From contig JAGQTV010000028.1 in NCBI GenBank assembly GCA_020438845.1, forward strand, positions 79,192-143,191: 64,000 bases of DNA, given 5' to 3'. Below the pieces are notes generated by a model, which saw only the letters and a list, made by a program, of their open reading frames with translations, ran no database searches and had not been told where the DNA came from. This document shows positions 16,862 to 24,930 of the stretch, piece by piece (positions within the stretch are counted from its first letter, which is position 1; the number at the start of each line of letters is the position of its first letter). The DNA comes from Mycobacterium sp. GTDB lineage: Bacteria > Actinomycetota > Actinomycetes > Mycobacteriales > Mycobacteriaceae. Position numbers and translations under genes: made by a program.

Positions 16862-19830
16862 GCGCGCCGAGCGGGAACCGCACCGCCAAGATCATCCGCC
16901 GGTTGGCGCCGCTGATCGCGCTGTTCTGGCTGGGCCTGGCGCTCTGGACCAACACTCAGGTGCCGCAACTGGAGAAGGTTGCCGAAGCGCACAACGTGGC
17001 GCTGGCCGCCGCGGACGCGCCGTCGATGATCGCCATGAAACACATGGGCAAGGTGTTCAAGGAGTTCGACTCCGACAGCGTGGCCATGATCGTGCTGGAG
17101 GGCAAACAGCCCCTGGGTGCCGAGGCGCACGAGTACTACGACACTCTTATCCAGAAGCTTCGCCAGGACACCAAGCACGTCACGCATGTTCAGGATTTCT
17201 GGTCCGACCCGCTGACCGCGGCAGGGGCGCAGAGCCCGGACGGCAAGGCCGCCTATGTCCAGGTCAACCTGGCGGGTAATCAGGGGCAGGCGCTGTCCGA
17301 CGAATCGGTGCGGACCATCCGTCAACTCGTGGACAAGACCCCTGCACCGGATGGCGTCAAGGCGTACGTGACCGGGATGTCCCCGCTCATCGCCGACCAG
17401 TTCGACGTCGGCTCAAAGGGTTCGAAAAAAGTCACCCTCATCACGTTCGGGGTGATCGCGGTGATGCTGCTGTGGTACCTCCGGTGGATACCCGCGGTGT
17501 GGCTGACGCTGGTTGTGGTGGCTCTGGAAGTGGCGTGCGCCCGCGGCGTCGTGGCCGTCCTGGGCGACCACGACATCATCGGACTGTCGGTGTACTCGAC
17601 GAACCTGTTGACGTTGCTGGCGATCGCGGCCGGAACCGACTACGCGATCTTCCTGATCGGCCGGTTCCACGAAGCCCGGCACGACGGTGAGAGTCGGGAA
17701 CAGGCGTTCTACACCGCCTACCGCGGCACCGCCCACGTGGTGCTGGGGTCGGGCTTGACCATCATCGGCGCGGTGTACTGCCTGAACTTCACCCGGCTGC
17801 CGTACTTCAAGAGCCTCGCTGTACCTGCAGCGATCGGCATCGCCGTCGCACTGGTGGGTGCCCTGACGCTGGCGCCGGCGATCATGACACTGGGAAGTCA
17901 TTTCGGGGCCTTCGACCCGCATCGGCCGATGAAGACCCGGGGCTGGCGGCGCATCGGCACCGCCGTCGTCCGCTGGCCCGGGCCGGTGCTCGCGGTGTCC
18001 ATCGGAGTCGCGTTGATCGGCCTGGTCGCCCTGCCGGGGTACAAAACCAGCTACGACATCCGCCCGTATCTGCCTCCGGGCTCGCCGGCGAATGCCGGAT
18101 ACGACGCCGCCGAACGGCACTTCTCGGCGGCCCGGCTCAACCCCGAACTGTTGATGATCGAATCCGATCGCGACTTGCGCACTCCTGCCGGACTGCTGGT
18201 GCTGGAGAAGGTGGCCAAGGCTATCTTCCACACGCCCGGGGTGGCCATGGTGCAGACCATCACCCGGCCGTTAGGCACCCCGCTTGACCACAGTTCGATC
18301 CCGTTCCAGATCAGCATGCAGAGTTCCACGCAATTGGAGACCTTGCCCTTCCAGCAGGCCCGTGCCAACGATCTACTCAAACAGATCAACGAGATCACCA
18401 ACGGAATCTCGCTGCTCAAGCAGCAGTACGGGCTGCAGCAGCAACTCAGCAATGCCACCGACGATCAGGCCCAGGAATTCCACAACGCAGTCGAGATCAT
18501 CGACGAATTGCGCGACAAGGTTGCCAACGTCGACGACTTCTTCCGGCCGATCCGCAACTACTTCTACTGGGAACCGCACTGTTACGACATCCCGGTCTGT
18601 TACGCCCTCCGCTCGCTGTTCGATGCGCTCGACGGCGTCGATAAACTCAGCGAACAATTTGCCGCCGTCACGGCCGCACTGGACCGAATGACGGCGATCC
18701 AGCCGGAGATCCTGGCGCTGATCCCGGAGCAGATCGCCAGCCAGGAACGCGCGAAGTCGTTGGTGGAGAACAACTTCGCCACTCAGTCCGGTCTGCTGCA
18801 GCAGACCAAGGATGCGTTGAAGAACTCGCACGCCATGGGCCAGGCGTTCGACGAGGCCAAGGACGACAGCTCGTTCTACCTGCCGCCGGAGGTGTTCGAC
18901 AACCCGGAGTTCAAGCGTGGGTTGTCAATGTTCTTCTCCCCGGACGGCCACGCGGTCCGGTTCATCATCACCCACGAAGGCGACCCGGCCACGCCCGAAG
19001 GCATTTCGCATATTGACGGTATTGAGAAGTCGGTGCGACAGGCGCTCAAGGGCACCCCACTGGCCGGCTCGAACATCTACCTGGCCGGCACCGCGTCGAC
19101 GTTCAAGGACATTCAGTTCGGCGCCAAGTATGACCTGATCATCGCCGCAATCTCCGCGCTGGGGCTGATCCTGCTGATCATGATGTTCATCACCCGCAGC
19201 CTGGTGGCGGCGTTGGTGATCGTAGGAACCGTCGCCCTGTCTCTGGGAGCGTCGTTTGGCCTGTCAGTCCTGGTGTGGGAGAAGCTGTTAGGCATTGACC
19301 TGTACTGGATCGTGCTGGCCATCGCGGTGATCCTGCTCCTGGCGGTGGGCTCGGACTACAACCTGTTGTTGATATCCCGGTTCAAAGAGGAGATCCATGC
19401 CGGCCTCAACACCGGCATCATCCGGTCGATGGCCTCGACGGGTGCGGTGGTCACCGCCGCGGGCCTGGTGTTCGCCGCAACCATGTGTTCCTTCGTGTTC
19501 AGCAATCTGCGAGTACTGGCCCAGATCGGGACCACCATCGGCCTGGGCCTGCTGTTCGACACCCTGGTGGTGCGTTCGTTCATGACGCCGTCGTTCGCCG
19601 CACTGCTCGGACGGTGGTTCTGGTGGCCGCTGAAGGTGCGTCCGCGCCCGGCCAGCCAGATGTTGCGGCCGTACGGAACCCGCCCGTCGGTGCGCAAGTT
19701 GCTCCATCTCGACGAGGACGCTGTTCCGGCGAAGGTGCCGGCCGGCGGTATTTCGGACGGGGATTCCGACGGGGCTTCCGATGGCCCCGCCGAGCACGAG
19801 GATGATTCCGGCGCACGCTCGCCGCAATAA
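16858..19830 (+). CDS. MmpL family RND transporter
   Basis: 990 residues; ATG 16858 overlaps the mmpS TGA (ATGA). RND topology: one N-terminal helix, a large periplasmic loop (to ~residue 190), a six-helix bundle containing GTDYAIFLIGRFHEARH, a second long periplasmic region (~400-750, with a Gln/Leu-rich coiled-coil segment ITNGISLLKQQYG), a second bundle with VGSDYNLLLISRFKEE, and a short acidic cytoplasmic tail. The paired Asp-Tyr motifs (GTDY, GSDY) are the proton-relay residues of the MmpL family. The gene is nearest in style to siderophore/drug-type MmpL4/MmpL5, but the regulator is TetR and not MarR. Substrate unknown. Confidence 0.95.
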   Translation: MSAPSGNRTAKIIRRLAPLIALFWLGLALWTNTQVPQLEKVAEAHNVALAAADAPSMIAMKHMGKVFKEFDSDSVAMIVLEGKQPLGAEAHEYYDTLIQKLRQDTKHVTHVQDFWSDPLTAAGAQSPDGKAAYVQVNLAGNQGQALSDESVRTIRQLVDKTPAPDGVKAYVTGMSPLIADQFDVGSKGSKKVTLITFGVIAVMLLWYLRWIPAVWLTLVVVALEVACARGVVAVLGDHDIIGLSVYSTNLLTLLAIAAGTDYAIFLIGRFHEARHDGESREQAFYTAYRGTAHVVLGSGLTIIGAVYCLNFTRLPYFKSLAVPAAIGIAVALVGALTLAPAIMTLGSHFGAFDPHRPMKTRGWRRIGTAVVRWPGPVLAVSIGVALIGLVALPGYKTSYDIRPYLPPGSPANAGYDAAERHFSAARLNPELLMIESDRDLRTPAGLLVLEKVAKAIFHTPGVAMVQTITRPLGTPLDHSSIPFQISMQSSTQLETLPFQQARANDLLKQINEITNGISLLKQQYGLQQQLSNATDDQAQEFHNAVEIIDELRDKVANVDDFFRPIRNYFYWEPHCYDIPVCYALRSLFDALDGVDKLSEQFAAVTAALDRMTAIQPEILALIPEQIASQERAKSLVENNFATQSGLLQQTKDALKNSHAMGQAFDEAKDDSSFYLPPEVFDNPEFKRGLSMFFSPDGHAVRFIITHEGDPATPEGISHIDGIEKSVRQALKGTPLAGSNIYLAGTASTFKDIQFGAKYDLIIAAISALGLILLIMMFITRSLVAALVIVGTVALSLGASFGLSVLVWEKLLGIDLYWIVLAIAVILLLAVGSDYNLLLISRFKEEIHAGLNTGIIRSMASTGAVVTAAGLVFAATMCSFVFSNLRVLAQIGTTIGLGLLFDTLVVRSFMTPSFAALLGRWFWWPLKVRPRPASQMLRPYGTRPSVRKLLHLDEDAVPAKVPAGGISDGDSDGASDGPAEHEDDSGARSPQ

Positions 19831-19871
19831 ATCAGTTGTGGCATCGCACGGCGGCCGCTAGTCTGGGCCGC
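19826..19871 (+). promoter_or_regulatory. whiB7 promoter with WhiB7-type AT-rich element
   Basis: A -35-like TTGTGG (19836-19841), a 17-base spacer and a -10 TAGTCT (19859-19864) lead to the uORF ATG eight bases after the -10, so the leader peptide is translated from a leaderless or nearly leaderless RNA. Directly upstream of the -35 lies AATAAATCAG, the AT-rich tract expected for WhiB7-SigA autoactivation. The promoter overlaps the last codons of mmpL. Confidence 0.75.
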
Positions 19872-19943
19872 ATGTTCTTCACCGCCAATGCTGCTGCGCA
19901 TCACGCCGCCGCTACCTCGTCCGTGGACTGGAGTGTCACTTAG
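19872..19943 (+). CDS. whiB7 leader peptide (uORF)
   Basis: 23 codons from ATG 19872 to TAG 19943; the peptide begins MFFTANAAAHHAAATSS and ends VDWSVT. It is the translated sensor of the whiB7 attenuator: its 3' third (GTCCGTGG at 19919-19926) is the antiterminator arm, so a ribosome completing the uORF masks it. When translation slows or fails under ribosome-targeting antibiotics the arm is free. Mycobacterial whiB7 leaders are known to carry such uORFs; the pairing is read from this sequence. Confidence 0.85.
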   Translation: MFFTANAAAHHAAATSSVDWSVT

Positions 19944-19995
19944 GGCTAACCCCAACGACATTCGGGCCACGGACCTTCGGGACGTGGCCCTTTTT
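19919..19995 (+). promoter_or_regulatory. whiB7 ribosome-mediated attenuator (antiterminator / terminator switch)
   Basis: Two mutually exclusive structures are visible. Antiterminator: GTCCGTGG (19919-19926, inside the uORF) is perfectly complementary to CCACGGAC (19967-19974). Terminator: GGGCCACG (19964-19971) pairs with CGTGGCCC (19983-19990), with an inner CC-UUCG-GG tetraloop, followed by TTTTT (19991-19995). Bases 19967-19971 belong to both, so only one can form. Full uORF translation favours termination; impaired translation favours readthrough into whiB7. Confidence 0.85.
19964..19995 (+). terminator. intrinsic terminator within the whiB7 leader
   Basis: An 8-bp GC-rich stem capped by a two-pair UUCG tetraloop, followed immediately by five T residues. 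U-tract terminators are rare in mycobacteria, so its placement between the uORF and whiB7 is itself evidence of attenuation control. Confidence 0.85.
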
Positions 19996-20019
19996 GTATG
20001 CCTGGAAAGAGAGAGACCG

Positions 20020-20250
20020 ATGATTCCCTGTCAGGACGGTGATCCCGACCTGTGGTTTGCCGAGGAGCCTGCTGACCTCGAGCGCGCCAAGACCCTGTGC
20101 GGTGGGTGTCCGCTGCGGCGGGAATGCCTGGCCACCGCCCTCGAGCGGGCAGAACCCTGGGGCGTGTGGGGTGGGGAGATCCTTGTGGGCGGGGTGGTCA
20201 TCGGCCGCAAGCGGCCGCGCGGCCGCCCACGCAAGGAGGTTGCGGCGTAG
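20020..20250 (+). CDS. whiB7: WhiB7, redox-sensitive Fe-S transcriptional activator of intrinsic antibiotic resistance
   Basis: 76 residues from ATG 20020, with GGAAAGAGAG as ribosome binding site. No in-frame start lies further upstream before the terminator, so the protein lacks the short leader I recall in the M. tuberculosis form. Four Fe-S ligands are Cys4, Cys27, Cys30 and Cys36 (LCGGCPLRREC). The WhiB turn EPWGVWGG (45-52) and an AT-hook RGRPRK (67-72) follow; the AT-hook separates WhiB7 from other WhiB proteins. WhiB7 binds the primary sigma factor and activates efflux, ribosome-protection and drug-modification genes after ribosome stress. It is convergent with the ABC1 gene. Confidence 0.96.
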   Translation: MIPCQDGDPDLWFAEEPADLERAKTLCGGCPLRRECLATALERAEPWGVWGGEILVGGVVIGRKRPRGRPRKEVAA

Positions 20251-20267
20251 TTGCTTTGGCTTTGCGG

Positions 20268-21599
20268 CTAATGTGCCGGCTCAGGCTCGGCGAAGCCGGG
20301 GATCAGCTTCTCGGCCATCTCTCGCACCGGCACATGGCAGTCCAGCTGGCAGGAGATCGCGACGTTGGAGGCGATTACCCGCAGCGGCATCGCCAGGCGC
20401 ACCGGGAGGTCCATCTGCCGAGCCATCTTCAGCTGCTGTGGCGCGCGCTCCATGTTCTGGGCAGCGTGCTTCTGCAGCCACTTTCGGGTGTAGTGGAACA
20501 CCGGTACCTCGACCGGTTCGACGTACTGCGCCAGCATCTCGTCGATGGCCTCGATCGAGAGCTGTTCACCCTTCTGGACGAAGCCGATCTTCTCCATGGT
20601 CGGCAGCAACAGCTCGTAATTGCGGTGCAGCGCCAAGCGGATCATCATGCCCATCTCCACGGGCAGGCCGTCGGGCAGCGGTGCCACCGCGCCGAAGTCG
20701 ATGACGGCAAGCCGCCCGTCGGGCATGAGCATGAAATTGCCCGGATGGGCATCGCCGTGCATCATCCCCACTCGGGCCGGAGCGTCGAAAGTCAGCTCGA
20801 AAAGCCTTGTGCCGCAGAGGTCACGCTCCTCGCGGGAGCCGTGCCGGATGATCTCCGACATCGGGATGCCGCCCTCGATCCACTCGCTGACCATGACCTT
20901 GGGCGCACTGCCTACGATGTGCGGCACCAAGAAGTGCGGGTGGCCATCGTAGGCCTTGGCGAACGCCCGCTGATGGTTGGCCTCCAGCCGGTAGTCGAGC
21001 TCCATCTCGGTGCGTTCGACCATCTCGTCGACCACGCCCTGCACGTCGGCGCCCGGGGCCAGTTGCTTGAGCACACTGGTCAGCCGCTGCATGGTCTTCA
21101 AGTCGGCGCGAAGTGCCTCGTCGGCGCCCGGATACTGGATCTTCACGGCCACGTCGCGGCCGTCGGCCCACACCGCCCGGTGCACCTGGCCGATGCTGGC
21201 CGAGGCGACGGGCTCGTCGTTGAAGGAGCGGAACCGGACCGGCCACTTGGTGCCCAACTGGGCGTCGAGCATCCGGTGGACTTTTTCGGCCGGCAGCGGC
21301 GGCGCGTCTTTCTGCAGCTTGGTCAGCGCCTCGCGGTAGGGCCCGCCGTACTCCTCGGGGATGGCGGCCTCCAGCACCGAGAGCGCCTGGCCCACCTTCA
21401 TCGCGCCGCCTTTGAGTTCGCCGAGCACGCTGAACAGCTGGTTAGCGGCTTTCTCCATCAACTCGGCGTTGACTTCGTCGCGGGATTTCCCGGTCAGCCG
21501 CTTGCCCAGCCCCAGCGCGGCCCGACCGGCCATACCGACCGGGATGCTGGCCAGCTTCGCGTTGCGGCGAGCACTTCCACGCTTGATGTCGTCGGCCAC
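20268..21599 (-). CDS. ABC1/UbiB (AarF) family atypical protein kinase-like ATPase (Rv3197-like)
   Basis: 443 residues. Hallmarks of the UbiB/COQ8 family: KxGQ as KVGQ (68-71) with the helix around it, the Ala-rich nucleotide loop ASASIGQVHRA, an invariant Lys in VAVKIQYPG, HGDAHPGNFML as catalytic loop and VIDFGA as the metal-binding DFG. COQ8-type proteins show ATPase activity and support lipid or quinone metabolism at membranes. No membrane helix is obvious here. M. tuberculosis Rv3197 occupies the same position convergent with whiB7 and has been linked to macrolide tolerance, as I recall. It runs in the same direction as, and just downstream of, the Rv3196-like gene. Confidence 0.93.
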   Translation of the reverse strand: MADDIKRGSARRNAKLASIPVGMAGRAALGLGKRLTGKSRDEVNAELMEKAANQLFSVLGELKGGAMKVGQALSVLEAAIPEEYGGPYREALTKLQKDAPPLPAEKVHRMLDAQLGTKWPVRFRSFNDEPVASASIGQVHRAVWADGRDVAVKIQYPGADEALRADLKTMQRLTSVLKQLAPGADVQGVVDEMVERTEMELDYRLEANHQRAFAKAYDGHPHFLVPHIVGSAPKVMVSEWIEGGIPMSEIIRHGSREERDLCGTRLFELTFDAPARVGMMHGDAHPGNFMLMPDGRLAVIDFGAVAPLPDGLPVEMGMMIRLALHRNYELLLPTMEKIGFVQKGEQLSIEAIDEMLAQYVEPVEVPVFHYTRKWLQKHAAQNMERAPQQLKMARQMDLPVRLAMPLRVIASNVAISCQLDCHVPVREMAEKLIPGFAEPEPAH

Positions 21600-21606
21600 G
21601 CCTCCA

Positions 21607-22464
21607 TCATCCCCGACCCTGGGGTAACGGCAATGGTGAATCCCAACACGAACACAGCGGGTGTCGGGGCCACAGCCGGGCCCGGATCGCGTGTGAGGCG
21701 ACGTGAACCTCCCAGGTGGTGTTCCAGGTGGACGGAGGCGGCCCGGCCTGGCCGTTTTGCCGAACGCCGTTGACGATCTTCAGCAGCTGACCCAATGCGA
21801 GCGCGGCGGTGGCCAGTAGCGTCGGCCGGTCAGCGCACCCGACCTCGTGCCGCAGTTGGGCGGCCAGTGCCGGCCAGGCGGCGTCGCGGTCGGCCCGGTG
21901 CAGATCGGCGCACAGCAGACAGCTGGTCACCCCGGGGATGACCAACGGTCCCACCAGGCCGGCGCCGTCGCGCACCCGAACCGCGAGGTGCGGCACCCCG
22001 GCGGCGTGCAGTTCGCGCAGCAGTCTGGGGTCGGGGGCCAGCGCGTCAGTCAGCACCACCAGATCCCCCGCGGACCCGGCGTGGCTGTGGCTGGTTGATG
22101 CCACCCGCGCTCCCGACCGGCGCAGCCCGTCGGTCATCAGTGCCGACAGTGGGCCGTCACCGTGCACCCGGATCGACAGTGTTCGTCCTGGTTTGTTGGC
22201 ACACGTGCGCACCACGCCCCGGCCGGTCAGATCGTCGAGCACCTCATCCAACCCATGCGGGTCGCACAGCCCGTGCCGGGTGGCCAGCCGGTGTAGTTCC
22301 GAGCGCGACGACGGCGAGGACATCTCACGCAGCACCGAGGCCAGACCCGAAGCGGTCAGGCCCGACGGTGGGCGCACCATCACCGCCCGCCGGGGATCCC
22401 AGCCAACCTGCACCGCGCCGTCGGGGCGCAGCAGCACCGGCATAGCGGGGTCGAGTGTCAACAC
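21607..22464 (-). CDS. Rv3196-like protein (E1/ThiF- or TOMM cyclodehydratase-like, function unknown)
   Basis: 285 residues, GTG start (an ATG seven codons later is possible). The N-terminus reads as a small winged-helix-like region. The middle has a Rossmann-like half resembling the cofactor-binding part of ThiF/E1-like or TOMM-associated proteins: DLVVLTDALAPDPRLLRELHAAGVPHLAVRVRDG, then GPLVIPGVTSCLLCADLHRADRD with a CxxC. The last part has CSCW. The CLLC/CSC cysteines could bind zinc. I recall Rv3196 as an uncharacterised orthologue in this position. It ends seven bases before the ABC1 start and is cotranscribed with it. Confidence 0.7.
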   Translation of the reverse strand: MLTLDPAMPVLLRPDGAVQVGWDPRRAVMVRPPSGLTASGLASVLREMSSPSSRSELHRLATRHGLCDPHGLDEVLDDLTGRGVVRTCANKPGRTLSIRVHGDGPLSALMTDGLRRSGARVASTSHSHAGSAGDLVVLTDALAPDPRLLRELHAAGVPHLAVRVRDGAGLVGPLVIPGVTSCLLCADLHRADRDAAWPALAAQLRHEVGCADRPTLLATAALALGQLLKIVNGVRQNGQAGPPPSTWNTTWEVHVASHAIRARLWPRHPLCSCWDSPLPLPQGRG

Positions 22465-22519
22465 ATCACCAACCCTGGCATCGAATGCCCAAGCGGGCGT
22501 TCAGTTCTCCACAGGCTCG

Positions 22520-24928
22520 CTACTGGACGGGTTGGCCGACGCTCAGCGCCCGATCCGTCAGCGCGGCCAGGTAGTGCCAGTACAGGCCGTCGGCGATCGC
22601 CGCCCGTTGGGCTACCGGGTCGGCGGCTGTGTGGCCGGCATAGATGGCGCGTTCTTCCTGATGATCGGCGTAGGCCAACAACGCCTGCAACTGCGCGATC
22701 TCCCGGCCCTCAGCTTCCGACATCATCGGCGCCATCACCGCAAACCACAGATCCGCGGACCGGTCCTCGGGGCTCAAGGCGCTCGCCGGAGCAGCCGGCA
22801 GCAGCTTGACCAGGGCCCTATCCGTGGTGGCGGCTAGGTGGCCGGCATGTTCGGGGGCGATCATCGCCAGCCTGTCTCGGCCGACCATCTGTGAGGTTTG
22901 TGGAATGTCGTCGTTTTCGAGCACCTGGTGGGAGGCCCCGACATCCACTCGATCGAGTTGGTCTTTGGTTCCGATCACCGCGCGCAACTCCACGCCTTGG
23001 GCCTGGGCCCAACCGGCCAGGGCCAACCAGGGACGCGTCGACCAGGACACCCGAGTGGCCAGTGGAACCGAGTCGTCCAGGCTGACGAAGCAGACCTGCT
23101 CCGGGAGATTCTGCCCGGCCGGAAGGTAACCCATTCCAAAGGAATTGGCGACGAGGATACGGCCGTCGGTAGTCAATCCGGTGGCCCAGAAGAAGTTCGG
23201 CACGTGTCGTTCAGGTCGGTCTTGGGCGTTGAGCGCGGCCGCGATCCGGATGGCGAGCGTCAGGGGATCGGCCGCCCCGCCGCGTCGCGCACTCGACGCT
23301 TCGGCGTTGACTGCCTGGAGAACCGCCTCCCGCTCGGCGCGCGCGGCGGTCACCGGAACCGGACCGGCCGCCAGCGTGCTCCCGGCGCCTGGGGCTGCCG
23401 CAGCGGGACTGACTGCCGGACCCGTCATTGGAGCGCCGACCGGTGCGGCGGGCGCCGGTGTGGGCGGTGGTCCCAGGGGTGTCGAGGGTCCGGAGCCGGC
23501 AGGGGGACCCGCCCCGATCGGTGGGCCCGCCATTCCCGCTGGTGCGGGGGTTGTTGGCCCAGTCGTCGGGGTGGCGCCGCCAGCACCCGCCGCCGCGGGG
23601 ACGACTCCGGCGGGCGGGACCGACAACGCACTCCCTCCCGGTGCGGCGGAAGCCGGGGCGGTGGATGCCGCCGGGGGAGCAGCCTGTGCCGCCGCAGCGG
23701 CTGCTGCTGCGGCCGGGTTGGCCAGAGGTGGCGGTGTGCTTTGCGGACCGCCTTGGCCGGCGCCCTGGCCTCCTTGGGCGCCGGAAGTGCCTGTGGGGGA
23801 TTGGGCGCCGTTTGGTGAGCCGGAGATGGGGCTTCCACTGCCTGTCGGAGCTGTCGTTGGCGGGGTACCGTGACTGCCTCCCGGTGAAGACGAACCTGTT
23901 ACGGGAGATGAAGTCGACCCGAGCGATCCCGGCGACAGTCCCGAGGCGCTGCCCAAAGGGGCACCTGCCGATCCTGAGTTGGTGGCGGGCATACTGCCTG
24001 GAAAAGCCCCCGGCATGGCTGGTGTGGACTGCGGCTGAAGGGACGGAGAGGCGCCCGCTCCCGGGTTTTGGGCGGCAAGTGTCGCTTGATGATTGCCGAG
24101 ATTGTCAGCCGATGGTGCTTTGGTGGGTGTTGGGGAGGTGCCGGTCGCGGGTGTCGGCTGTTGATTGCCGAGGCTGTCAGCCGATGGTGCTTTGGTGGGT
24201 GTTGGGGAGGTGCCAGCCGCCGGTGTCGGCTGTTGATTGCCGAGGCTCTCAGCCGATGCAGCTTTGGCTGGAACAGCCTGAGCCCCCGGGATTGAACCCG
24301 TCACGAGCCCCTGGCCAGCCGCCTTTCCGATACCCGGCACGGACCTCGTTGAGGGAGCGGCGAGTTGCTCCGCCGGGAGCGTCTTCCGGTTGCCCGAGAT
24401 CTTGATCAGCTTGTTCATTTCGAATCGCGGTGGTCTGAAATCCACCGGGGCGACGAGCGCGGCGGCGTTGGCCACCACAGCGTGATTCGCGGACTGAGCA
24501 GTCGCAACTGTGCTCTCGAGTTGGGACTCCCAATCTGGGTTGAACGCTTGCGTCGCAAGTATTGCCGAAATATCTGCTTGCGCCGTCTCGACATTGGCAA
24601 CCACCGTTCCTTTGGTCGTGACTACCGCTGCTGTGGTGGCCCTGTACCAGAGGATTGCTTTAGCCAAATCGTGCTGCTGATCACGCAAGGAAGCGATCAC
24701 TTCGGTGACTTTCACCGCTGCCGCCTCGGCCGCTGACCCCGACCAGGTCTCCGAAGTAAATAATTCGGCCTGCTCGTGCGCCCAGGATTCTAAGACTAAT
24801 GTGACTTGACGCAATTTCTCTGCCAAGGTCTGCGCGCGATCACTCAATGTGTCTTCATCGACCTCGGGCCAGGCCCCGTTGGATAACATTTCCTCGGCAT
24901 ATTGGCCCGTAGGCCTGGCGACTCCCAC
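22520..24928 (-). CDS. large ESX-associated protein: WXG/PPE-like helical N-domain, Pro/Ala/Gly linker, EspK/Rv3899c-like C-domain
   Basis: 802 residues, GTG start with GGAAGGG five bases upstream. Residues 1-165 are helical with a WSG turn at 62-64 (ETWSGSAAEAA), as in type VII secretion substrates. Residues ~190-530 are low complexity, rich in Pro, Ala, Gly, Ser and Thr, with a ~24-residue tandem repeat (PTPTKAPSADSLGNQQ). The globular C-terminus (~560-802, with FFWATGLTTDGRILVANSFG and WSTRPWLALAGWAQ) resembles the DUF5631/DUF5632-type end of Rv3899c and EspK-like proteins; this is from memory. EspK acts as a chaperone/escort in ESX-1. It lies two bases after a membrane-anchored protein gene and opposite an espACD-like operon. 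The 5' half has lower GC than the core genes. Confidence 0.72.
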   Translation of the reverse strand: MGVARPTGQYAEEMLSNGAWPEVDEDTLSDRAQTLAEKLRQVTLVLESWAHEQAELFTSETWSGSAAEAAAVKVTEVIASLRDQQHDLAKAILWYRATTAAVVTTKGTVVANVETAQADISAILATQAFNPDWESQLESTVATAQSANHAVVANAAALVAPVDFRPPRFEMNKLIKISGNRKTLPAEQLAAPSTRSVPGIGKAAGQGLVTGSIPGAQAVPAKAASAESLGNQQPTPAAGTSPTPTKAPSADSLGNQQPTPATGTSPTPTKAPSADNLGNHQATLAAQNPGAGASPSLQPQSTPAMPGAFPGSMPATNSGSAGAPLGSASGLSPGSLGSTSSPVTGSSSPGGSHGTPPTTAPTGSGSPISGSPNGAQSPTGTSGAQGGQGAGQGGPQSTPPPLANPAAAAAAAAAQAAPPAASTAPASAAPGGSALSVPPAGVVPAAAGAGGATPTTGPTTPAPAGMAGPPIGAGPPAGSGPSTPLGPPPTPAPAAPVGAPMTGPAVSPAAAAPGAGSTLAAGPVPVTAARAEREAVLQAVNAEASSARRGGAADPLTLAIRIAAALNAQDRPERHVPNFFWATGLTTDGRILVANSFGMGYLPAGQNLPEQVCFVSLDDSVPLATRVSWSTRPWLALAGWAQAQGVELRAVIGTKDQLDRVDVGASHQVLENDDIPQTSQMVGRDRLAMIAPEHAGHLAATTDRALVKLLPAAPASALSPEDRSADLWFAVMAPMMSEAEGREIAQLQALLAYADHQEERAIYAGHTAADPVAQRAAIADGLYWHYLAALTDRALSVGQPVQ
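24093..24260 (-). repeat. in-frame tandem repeat (~72 bp unit) in the EspK-like linker
   Basis: Two nearly identical ~72-bp units plus a diverged third encode about 24 residues each (the core tctcccaacacccacc-type segment recurs with few changes). The unit is in frame, lengthening the Pro/Thr linker. It is likely to vary in copy number. Confidence 0.8.
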
Positions 24929-24930
24929 AC

